The notes under the pieces were generated by a model. That model had not been told where the DNA came from, made no database searches, and saw only the letters and a list, made by a program, of their open reading frames with translations. 64,000 nt of DNA, from the NCBI GenBank assembly GCA_051294375.1, contig CM119263.1, positions 11,571,130 to 11,635,129 on the forward strand, written 5' to 3'. Origin of the DNA: Paraspadella gotoi. Lineage: Eukaryota; Chaetognatha. The position numbers and the translations under genes are program-made. This document shows, piece by piece, positions 52,569 to 64,000 of this stretch (its first letter is position 1; each line of letters starts with the position of its first letter).

Positions 52569-54888
52569 TAATTACTAGATCAACCAAAAATCAATAACCA
52601 CGTTAGATCTCTCTTAACGACTTCTTCTATTTGGTTTTTCTTTGTCTGCTTTATACTTTGGAACCATAAAAACAAAAAAAAATTGACCGGAATAAAACTC
52701 ACAAGAGCGATCAAATGATAGAGTACCTTTTTGGCGGTGTTTGAACCTAAGAATTTATAGGAACTTTTAAGATAAAATCGATTTGAACTAATATTTTTGA
52801 TAATTTTAGTACAAATTTTTAAATAGTATCATAATTATAATTATTATTAATATTTATTTTATTAATATTATTAATAATAACTTTATTATTATAGTGATTA
52901 AATTTAATTAAACTTACTTATTTACCTATTTATTAGTAAATTTTTTTGTTATTTAGCTTAACCTTAACCCTATCTCATATTAAACATGGCAAGTAACTTT
53001 ACTTTAACTTTGAAGTTTTATTAAATAATACTTAGTAATAAAGGTTAATAAGTAATAAAAATAAAATTCTTTTTTAAATAAATTCTTGAAAAAAATAAAT
53101 AAATCTAAATTCAGGTAAAATACTATTTTCTACCTTGCATTAAATACCTATCTGAATTGATTTAATATTACCTGGTCTTTTGCTATTTTTATCGCTTTTT
53201 CAGCTTTTTTAGTGAGAATCTTTATTGTGCAAATCATTCAAATTAAATTATTAAATTAAATTATTATTATAAGAAAAGGTTTTGCAGAATCTAAGGATGA
53301 TATTTTGTAAAAACTTATTTTACTATTTTCATTTTACCAATAATTTATTTATCCAAAACATTTATTCATGATTTGATACTTATTTAATATTTACGTCATT
53401 TTAAAAACTTTGCTTTAAATTAAAAGCAGCTATATATAAATAGAATATGAGAAAGAGTTTAAATAATTTTATAACAATTTATTTTTAACAGTGGACATGT
53501 TTCGACTTTGATTCAAGTCTTCAGCATTTGTGAATTGACAGACAAGTTCAAATTACAGGAAATGAGAGTGAGAGAGAGAGAGAGAAAGAGAAAGAGAGAA
53601 AAAGAAAAGAGAGAGGGAAAGGTTACAAACAATCTCTGGTCTAAACTTACCCTGTCCTCAACTTTAACCACTGTCAAAATCTTTATTGGTAACCTTTCCC
53701 TCTCTCTCTCTCACACACATTTCCTGTAATTTGAAATTGTCTGTCAATTCACAAGTGCGCAATACCCGACTAAATGCCCTCCAGATTGTAACCCACTCTA
53801 TACTGTTTTCAGTAGAGAGAAGGGAGCAATCTTCAGCAAAGTCTAGGAGCCTGGAATAAGGTCAGAATACACTCGACAAGATGAGTTTACCAGTGTGGAT
53901 ACTGGATAGTGTGCTAAAGATTTTTATCCATATCTTTTGTGCCCCCTCAGCAGAAATGGAATAGGTCCTAAGCTTTGAACCAGGCTCAAATATTTAGTCA
54001 TTACTTTAATATAAGGGAAATATTTTAAAATGATATAAATATCAAATAAGTAATAATAAATCATGAATAAGTGTTTTGAATAAATAAATTAATAACAAAA
54101 TGAGAATCATCTAATGTATTTTTAGATCCTGTTTAACCTTTTAGGTAAGAATTTAATTTGAATGATTTGCATAAAAGAGTTTCCCACAAAAAAGCAGAAA
54201 AAGCGATAAAAACAATGAAAATTCAGAAAATTCAGATACTGATATAATTCAAGGTTATAGATTCTTTTTTACCTGAATTTAGATTTATTTATTTTATAAT
54301 TAATATTTTTAATTTTCAAGAATTAATTTAAAAAATAATTTTTATCAAAAATTAAAAATTTATTTTGTTATATCTCATATTTATTACTTATTAACATTTA
54401 TTACTAAGTATTATAAAGGTTTTTTTAATAAAACTTAAAATTTAAGTAAAACGGGCTGAATGGCCATGTTTAATATGAGATAGTGTAAAGGGTAAGCCAA
54501 ATAAAAAAAAAATACTATTAAATAAGTTAATAAACAAATTTAATTAAATTTAGTCAATATAATAATATTATTATTATTAAAAAAATTAATAAAAATCGTC
54601 AAATTAATATTAATAGTAATTATGATACTAATCAAAAATTGATCTTAAAATTATCTAAAATATATGATTAAAATCGATTTTATCTTTAAAGTGACTATAA
54701 ATTATTATGTTCAAATACCACAAAAAAGGGGATTGTACTCTATCATTTGATCGATCGAGTTTTATTCCGGTCAATTTTTTTTGTTTTTATGGTTCCAATT
54801 TATAGAGCAGACAAAGAAAAAACAAATAGAAGAAGTCGTTAAGAGAGATCTCGTGTGGTTATTGATTTTTGGTAGATCTACTAATTAC
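52569..54888. repeat. 2.3-kb imperfect inverted repeat (foldback-like)
   Basis: The left arm (about 52569-53400 plus 53525-53625) pairs with the right arm (53686-53757 plus about 54035-54888). The inner ends meet at the GGAAAGGTTAC / GGTAACCTTTCC pair around a ~60-base loop. The outer ends share GTGGTTATTGATTTTTGGT. Arms are diverged, with indels, and the middle of the right arm holds about 140 extra bases. No transposase frame is seen, so it may be a foldback or MITE-like element, or a local inverted duplication. Confidence 0.8.
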
Positions 54889-55397
54889 CCTAACACTAAA
54901 CCCTTCTAACCCTAACCACCCTTAATCCTAAACCACCCTAAACCCTTAAATAAGGTAAGTAAATTAACTTTAAAATAAATATTTTTATAAATACAGGACA
55001 GTTTCGCTAGAATTTGATGGAAAATATTCTTTTGATTGGCTGCTTATGATCTCTAAAATAAAGGAAGTTAGTTTAAATGAAAAAAAAGACACCTTTAAAA
55101 TAAAATATTTATTTTTATTCTTGCGAAATGTAAATGCTTCCAGCAACTACAAATTAAAATGATAACAACCTCCACAATCCCAAAATCTACAAATACAGAA
55201 CGATAGCCCTATTTTAGATAAAAAAATATATTTAAAAACCTTAGAAAAAAGAAAATGCAAAAAAAAACAACAAAAAAACAAGGAAACATTTAGCAGCACA
55301 CAGTTTGACAACGATAATGAACGAAAGAACAACAACGATCAAGTTTACATATGATCACATAACGAAAAGGAACAAAGAGAACAACGAAATCGATGAG
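54889..55397. other. Degenerate CCCTAA tract and AT-rich DNA
   Basis: 54885-54950 holds loosely repeated CCCTAA/ACCCTT motifs directly beside the inverted repeat. The rest is AT-rich with no gene. Confidence 0.6.
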
Positions 55398-55482
55398 TCA
55401 ACGGAAGTTGAGTGGTGCGCGAAGGGCGTTGACTTCGGCGTGGGTGGGTGGAGCTTCGGCCATTACTGCGTTGGCGTTCTCC
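55398..55482 (-). CDS. Possible terminal exon, unrecognised protein
   Basis: A GC-rich island in AT-rich DNA. The minus strand reads an open frame ENVLENANAVMAEAPP.. to a TGA stop (55398-55400). It is preceded by a pyrimidine tract and an AG (CACCGGAG), which could be an acceptor. The plus strand is also open here and has a good donor (CCG before GTGAGA at 55500), so the strand is uncertain. I do not recognise the protein. Confidence 0.3.
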
Positions 55483-57174
55483 AAGACATTCTCCTCCGGT
55501 GAGAAGGTAAAAAAAAAGTTGCGCCGTTTGATGAGCCGCGGGAAGAGAGAGAGGGAGAGAGACACAGAGAGTTAGGGAGAGAGAGAGAGAGAGAGAGAGT
55601 GCGAATCAGTGAGATAAAGCTTACAACAAAGGGTGAAGCCAGCTGAAGTTTTAGGTCAGGTGGAAAAGAAAAAAAGAAAATGAAAGGTCAAAGGAAAAAT
55701 AATGCAGAGGTAATAAATTAAATGCAATGTAAACTAAGTGAAATTAATGACAACAACAACATTTGAAATAAATTATAGTTTTTAATAGTTTGCCTTTCCC
55801 TCAACCCTTTGTTGGAAGCTTTAACTCACTGATTCACTCTCCCTCTCGCTCCCTTTCTCTCTCTCCCTCTCACTCTTCAATTTTTGACTTGCTAAAGCTT
55901 AACATTTCAAAACTGTCTAATGGACTAATGAAGAACAAAATATTATTGTTTAAAACATGTCTGCATCTAAGAATATTAAAAATTCGGTGTGAAAATCAAA
56001 ATCTATATATCTATATATTTTTGATTTAACATTTTATAAAGAATTTGAATCTTTATTAAAGTTTAAAAAAAGATTTTTAAAATTTATTATTCTATAAGAA
56101 TATTACTCCAAATATATTGTATTTTTTTACTATTCTCTTCCTGAGATAATAAGAACAAAATATTTTTTGTACTAGTTAATCATACTATCTAACGCCTAAA
56201 TATCCTTGTTTGATCAATCAAATAATTTTTTTTGATCTTGAGAGCTCCACTCTAGTACCCAGGAGCAAACTTCCGGATTTTGTCTTATCAACTTTTACTG
56301 TTATCTACAAAATTAAAAAGCTAGAATTTTTCACGTTTTTTCTAACCCGTTCAGTAATTCTAAAAGCAAGATCGTACATCATATAATATAGATCTAATTT
56401 TAATTAATAACTTCTCTAATCTAAATAAATAATAATAAATAATAAATAATTTTCGGGAGACGTCTGAAGACTTATTTTTTATTGAGCTGAAAGTTAACGC
56501 AAAAAACAATCACGTTGCGTTCATTGAAAAAATTTTATTTGTGCAAATTTTATTTTCGAGAGAATTCGCAGTAAATTTACTTCTTAAAAAAAGTAAAACA
56601 AGATAATCTTCATGGTTCCCCAAAACTAAGACAAAAATGCTATTTGCGATACATATTATTACGATCACGGTAATTCAAGGTATCCCACCGCGAGATGTCG
56701 CTTCCGCCTTCGTCTTTTCATTTATCCGCGTATCGAGTATCCTCCTATCTTCGAGTTGCTTGTTTTATGAACAATGTTCATTGAACAGAATTTAACATTT
56801 TTTACAATACGAAAGTCTGCAATGAAAGTCTTTTGTCCTTTTACATCCTTTTACAACCTCACGCATAGAAGCAATTTATAACAATTTATAAGAAATGCTT
56901 AAAAAATGTTTTAATAAATTAAAATTTTTAAAAATGGATTCTGATAAAGATTAAAAAGTTAGATAAAGGTTAATATTACAAATTTTAAAAATTTTAATGA
57001 TAAATGGGTTAAAATTGGAAAAAACCTTAAAAAATCATCATCCTCATCATCATTCAATAAATTTGATATTTTTTGTTAATTTTCATAGACAAATCATTAA
57101 AATTTCAAAAAGTTGTAGTAACCTTCATCAGAAACCGAAAAAAAAAGAAATTAAAGTTTATTAAAAAAAATTTA

Positions 57175-57280
57175 ACTATAAGGTAAATCTTAGATTTTTT
57201 TTAAATTTTCGCGATCTAAACACATTAACAATATTTATACCGGATTTTTGTTAATTTGTTACCTTTTCCGCCTTAATGAA
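57175..57280 (+). repeat. Dispersed repeat family B, copy 2
   Basis: Matches 40275-40380 through ACACATTAACAATATTTAT and ACCGGA to CCGCCTTAA, in the same orientation. Confidence 0.65.
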
Positions 57281-57454
57281 CATCTCAGACTTTTTACGTG
57301 AAGTAGTTCTGAAACCGGTATATACGTACTTCAGGTACTCCAGGTTTGCAGTCTCTGTCCCTTAATGAAACAAAATCAATTATTTCCTAAATAATTTACG
57401 TACATATGTAATTTTTTATATAATAACCTACCCAAATTTTTTATACGTAAGGAT

Positions 57455-57815
57455 ATAGAAAATGTTTGAGCAAACAATGCCGGATCTTCCTACGATTATT
57501 AAGCAGTAAGCATCTAATCAGATGATAAAGAGTTCTTGACATTTTATTAGTGGTTCTAATTTTAACATTAGCGTTTTTATTTTTATTATATTTTATTAGT
57601 ATATTTTTTACTTATCGTCTTCCAGTCTTTTACAACATTAGTGTTTTTTATTAATTTGTTAATATTGTTTTTGGTATTCATAAAAAAAAAATCAGATGAT
57701 AAGCTAATCATTAAGCAGTAAGAATTTCATCAGATGATAAGCTAATCATTAAGCGGTAAGCATTTAATCAGATGATAATGTAATCATAAAGCGGTAAGCA
57801 TCTAATCAGATAGCA
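57455..57815 (+). repeat. Repeat with GATTA-type tandem units
   Basis: 57455-57530 is the inverted counterpart of 43325-43400 (GAGCAAACAATGCCGGATC paired with GGGCAAATCCGACATTG...). Downstream, four diverged units of AAGC.GTAAGCATCTAATCAG recur at about 46-bp spacing. Confidence 0.6.
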
Positions 57816-58554
57816 ATAATTAATTTTACTATCTCTTTTTTATTTAATACAATTTTTTTATAAACTTAAAAGAAAATAAAACAAAATTTAACAGTCAAAC
57901 CTGATTTTTGTTTTTTTCCATTTAAATTTATTTCATCTTTGATGATTTCATCGAAACTTGAGTTCCAGCTTAATCAAACACTTTTTACCCACATACAATC
58001 ACCCGAGTTTTTGGCGTTCAAAGCTAAGGGGTGGTTGACTGACGGACGGACGGTAGGACATCAATTTATTTGCATAATTTATAATAATTTGATGTTCTGA
58101 CATGATCTGAATGATTTACCGACAAGATTTTAGGATGGGACCGACCGACCGACAAAGTATAGAACCGGAAAGTATAGAACCGGAATCTGCTGTATGATGT
58201 TCCGGCTAAAAATTGGACGCGATGTCACTTTTTTAACCAATTATACTTTAACCTTCGATTTTTGAAGAATATAAGGAGCCCAAGATGGCAAGCCTGTGAG
58301 ATAGCTGGACTTGTAAAAAAATTTGGCTGCCGCCACGCAGCTATGCCAAAGTCTTGCCTCCTCGGGAGTAACTCCTTAGTTTCCAAATGCGAAATGGTAA
58401 GACTAAAAACAAATAATTAACCTGAATTTAAAAAGCAATGCTAAAGGGCAGCCACTCCCTCAATGTCGTCACATCTGCATGGCGTTTTCTGAATTTGAGG
58501 GTTAATTCTGGTCAGGAACAAAAAAATCGGGGCGCCATCTTGACGCTACACTAG

Positions 58555-58800
58555 AATGGATCACTATTTTCCGAAAGCGTCCCATTTCTCTTTCTAATCC
58601 CTGAATTTACTTTTATTTTTTAAATACTTATTCTAATCCTTAGCCCTATTCCCTAAACTTAACCAAATCCTTGACCCTAATATTTAATGCAAATTCTTAA
58701 TCATTAACCTTATCTGTTAACAATGGGTCTTAATCGTTAACCCTAATCCTAACCAAAACTTTAGCCAAATCCCTAACCTAACCCCTAGCCTTAATCTTTA
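58555..58800 (-). repeat. Dispersed repeat family D, inverted copy
   Basis: On the minus strand it matches 48140-48310: degenerate GGGTTAAGGAT units and the AGAAATGGGACGCTTT block. Confidence 0.6.
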
Positions 58801-59416
58801 ACCTAATTCTATAACCATAATATAATAAGTTAAAATACAATGTCTACCTCTCAATTTTTAAACCTAAAAACAAATTATGTATATTTATGGATATTTTTTT
58901 TATGTGGCGGATAAGAAACTGATCTTAATAAAAGATACTGTAGGAAGTAAGCGGAGTTTATTACGGAGAAAATAGAGGAGTCATATTAACACAAACTAGG
59001 AGATAATGATAATGATAATATAGAATATATAATGATATTATCAGTTAAATTATCATATTAAAACAAACTTAAATCATACTTTTAAAAAATACCTAGGCAG
59101 AAAAAACTATGGCTTGATCATTCTTTAATTCACTCAACTCTATTGAGGACTATTTGAAAGATTTTGATTGGCCGATTTTTTTGTTTATTTTTTTTTGTTT
59201 AATTTTTGTCTTTGTTTTTTTTTATATTTTTTTTTTTCGATTCAATTTTTCGATAGTAAAATTCGATTGTACAAAAATGATATCGTTTCAAAAATAACAA
59301 AAAAAAAACGAATTGTTTCTTCGAACAAAAATTAGGAAGAAATACTGGCGACGTGGAAGTCGAGTAACAACAACTTAATGCGGCAGTTCTGAACGACTGC
59401 GAAGCGGACCAATAAA

Positions 59417-59675
59417 CTAGAGAATCGGGAAAGGTGGATCAAAGGGTGGAGCGAAAACAGACATCGGCGGGGGTGCGCCCGCGGGTGTCGCGGGCCGTTG
59501 CCGGGCAATTTCGTGTTTATTCCCGGCACTTTGCCTTTGCCTTTGTTTGGGAAGAGGATTTTCCAAGTAGGTGTCTGGCCGGTACCGGTTCTTGAGTTTA
59601 GCACGGCAAGAGCGCGAGAACAATGACTTGACCCGTGAATCATCACGAAGCCAAATAAAAAATTCATTTGAAATT
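59417..59675 (-). CDS. Probable terminal exon, unrecognised Pro-rich protein
   Basis: Minus-strand frame of 86 codons to a TAG at 59417-59419. It is directly preceded by a strong acceptor (CAAATTTTCTTTAG) with one base completing a split codon. It reads WLRDDSRVKSLFSRSCRAKL, then a basic Lys/Gln/Arg stretch, and ends in a Pro-rich tail finishing PPFPIL. It is clearly GC-richer than its surroundings, like other true exons here. Upstream exons (above 59800) and the family were not identified, and no domain is recognised. Confidence 0.5.
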
Positions 59676-60881
59676 CTAAAGAAAATTTGAAAAGGCAAAA
59701 TATGTTGTGCTTCTCACTCCTTCGAAGAAAAAAAATTATTCCTTTACCAAAATGAATATCCTTTTCCAAGGTAAAAATAAATCTGTGACAAACCAGTCAG
59801 CCACGAATGTTGCCAGGCGAAAAGTGGTTCTCGCGTTTTATCGATTCTGCCCTCAGATTTCCTCCTGCATCAGGATTGAGTCGAATGTCGATGTTTGCTT
59901 CTCTTTCAGAGGAAAACAAATGGAGGAAACATCGTTTCTAATTTGAAACTAAGAGAGCGTACAATTAAAGTCCGATTTTGAGGTAATGAGAGCTTTGAGT
60001 TAGAGGTAAAGTCCGATTTGATATTATGTATGCATTTAATTGTATTTATTTTGTGAATTCTAAATTGGAGAGAGTCGAGCTTTTATGAACTTGTGTTTAA
60101 GCCATTGTGATTGTGATTTTCCTATATTTTTTTCTTTGAAACCCACGTAAGTTTCGTTTTCTGTTCTTCTTTTTAAAATATACGTTTCTTCAGGAATTTA
60201 CACTGACAAGAAGTGACACAGCATGTGTCAGAGGAATATATACACTTATACACTTATACACTCGCAAACAATGACTTTGTGCATATTAAATTTGGATTTG
60301 TCATTTTAAAAGTTTAACCGTTGGTAATAAAATCCAAACCTATTTTGTACAGTAGTATAATGCCAACTGCACGTTATAGGTTAAATTTTTACTATAATAG
60401 AAAAATTGAAATCCGAGGGAAAAAGTTCGTGAAATTAAAACCGAATTAAAAAAAAAAGAATCGAAGGAAGAAATAGGAAAAAAAGACCAGCATCAGCGAA
60501 ATCTTTGGCAAAGAGAGAGCACTCGGCGGTGAGGAGAACCGAAGTGAGGTGAGGTTCCTCGCAAGAGTATCCTAACTCACCTCAAAACCAAATTTGTATT
60601 TTTTTAAGTCGCCCCAAAGAAATATGGCTGCGGATCAATCGAAAATGTTTTTGTTTCCTACATTATTATTGAGTTTCAGTTTCACTTTCAACGAATGAAA
60701 AATAAATTTAGCCATTGAAAAAAAAAATCGTATTTCATTTAGCAAAACATTGCTGGCGGGGAGAATAAATAGTTATTTTATGTATTTTGCTCGTGAATAA
60801 TGTTGGATTTCCATTACCCGACCTTATAAAACCCGAAAAACCGATTTTTTTTCCGCGCTACGTCGCCAAAAACATTTTCAG
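59676..60881. other. No gene identified
   Basis: AT-rich. The plus frame at 59707-59946 starts inside the acceptor region of the minus-strand exon and is not supported. A possible donor (GTGAGG at 60549) follows a short open stretch without ATG. This may be upstream sequence of the candidate gene at 60882. Confidence 0.4.
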
Positions 60882-62991
<2,110 letters not shown>

Positions 62992-64000
62992 CATACTAAA
63001 AAAATGTGGACGCTGCGGCAGCAGGAGTATATTTACTCTGGACAAGCAAAATGTCTGAAGCAGCTTTTTTTGAAGGACAAAAAAAAAAAAATAGTGGTAA
63101 AAAAAGAGGGGAGAAAAGAGAGTGAAATTGAGGCTGGATCAGGAATTTTAAAAGGGTTTTACATGGGAGGCAGCAGAAACAGGTGGAGGACTGAAGGGAG
63201 ATTGGGTGTGGCTGTTGCAAATTATTGCCACGTAGCATCAGTGGACGATCGTAGATTAAGAGGGCGCGGAGGTGGATGCTTCACGTTCCTACAAATATAT
63301 TTTGTATTCAAAATCCAATCATATGAAAATTGAAAAATTACCTGAACTACTATGTTAGATTATTTTATCTTATCTTTTATTTTATTTTATCTTTCTTGTC
63401 GCAAATAAGCGTTTTTATAGTAATATGTATGAAATTGGTACAACCAATATATAATAAACTAAAATTTTAAAATGAACATTTTATAATTTTAAGACCCTAT
63501 TTGACTTCCTTTAAAAAATTTTTTTGACAATTTTGACTAACTTAATGTCTAAATTTTTAACTATAGCTTATACTTTCTTAAATCAATTTTTTATCAGGAT
63601 TTCAAATCCGTTCCTAAAATTGAAAAATATCATTTTAAAATTTTAGCTGATTATGCACAATATACAGGTTTTTGACTTAAAACTTACCCCTAATAAGAAA
63701 ATCTACTACTTCCTTCAAGTTACTGCAGCATAGTGCAGCTTAAGATAAAAACAATTTGAGGTACTAACTGATTGATATTGCTTGCTATATAATTTTAGCT
63801 TTTGCTAGAAATTTAATTTTTTAGTTGATAATTCCTTTTAGGGTATACTAACAGTCCCACAAGGTATAAATTCTTTATCTGATTAATTACAGAAGTTACA
63901 AAGGATTGCGAATATTCATTTACGTAGTTGATTTTTAATCATTTCGGCGAGGTGCAATCATGACTCCTTGCTTTCGTTTGCTTCCAATACTAATCTTTTT
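62992..64000. other. No gene identified
   Basis: A plus frame at 63004-63333 has an ATG but is Lys/Arg-rich and has no recognised domain. From 63350 the sequence is AT-rich. A fragment of dispersed repeat A (TTGGTACAACCAATATA) is at 63433. Confidence 0.5.

Larger units (their letters stand above)
55500..59416. other. AT-rich intergenic DNA with dispersed repeats
   Basis: GA tract at 55578-55600, the matching CT tract at 55836-55875, and AT-rich DNA. Repeat copies are at 57175-57280 (family B) and 57455-57530, and a ~46-bp tandem repeat around AATCAGATGATAAGCTAATC lies at 57690-57815. ACGGACGGACGG and GACCGACCGACC family-C ends are at 58040 and 58142, and family D (inverted) at 58555-58800. 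No gene is supported. Confidence 0.6.

Noticed and set aside
53508-53729. 73-codon frame at the centre of the inverted repeat
   Set aside because: It runs across the GA/CT tracts of both arms and encodes low-complexity sequence.

Overview
The window is nuclear DNA of a metazoan, most likely an arthropod. Exons are often GC-rich inside AT-rich introns, splice sites are of animal type, and (GA)n/(CT)n microsatellites are very common. The strongest clue to the lineage is a gene with two pipsqueak-type helix-turn-helix domains plus a PLDLS CtBP-binding motif, the architecture of the ecdysone-pathway factor E93/Mblk-1. No prokaryotic or organellar feature was seen. Exon models were built by hand from reading frame, splice sites, phase continuity and remembered family sequences; no search was run.

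Layout. 1-8.2 kb is a repeat-rich, poorly assembled stretch with five N gaps. It holds a ~3.5-kb near-tandem duplication full of single-base indels and an inverted partial third copy. 12.15-29.12 kb is Eip93F (E93), + strand, 5' end not found, with an 11.7-kb intron. 33.76-35.37 kb is an intronless CCT2 gene. 35.82-38.67 kb is a TFCP2/gemini-type CP2 transcription factor in three exons. 39.3-40.1 kb is a broken Penelope-like retroelement. 41.01-50.91 kb is a DHHC palmitoyltransferase of the ZDHHC9/14/18 (Drosophila approximated) class, with 16 coding exons in any one transcript. 52.6-54.9 kb is a 2.3-kb imperfect inverted repeat. 55.4-63 kb holds several plausible but unrecognised exons on both strands. 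The four recognised genes are all on the + strand and are unrelated housekeeping, signalling and regulatory genes.

The most interesting feature is in the palmitoyltransferase gene. Two consecutive 103-nt exons (44882-44984 and 45284-45386) encode alternative versions of the fourth transmembrane segment. The exon before them ends in a U12-type AT-AC donor, both alternatives have U12 branch sites with AC acceptors, and both have ordinary U2-type GT donors. U2 and U12 sites cannot be joined, so the layout should force inclusion of exactly one of the two exons. The E93 intron also carries two candidate regulatory signals: a triple DR1-spaced nuclear-receptor half-site, and a recurring set of three motifs.
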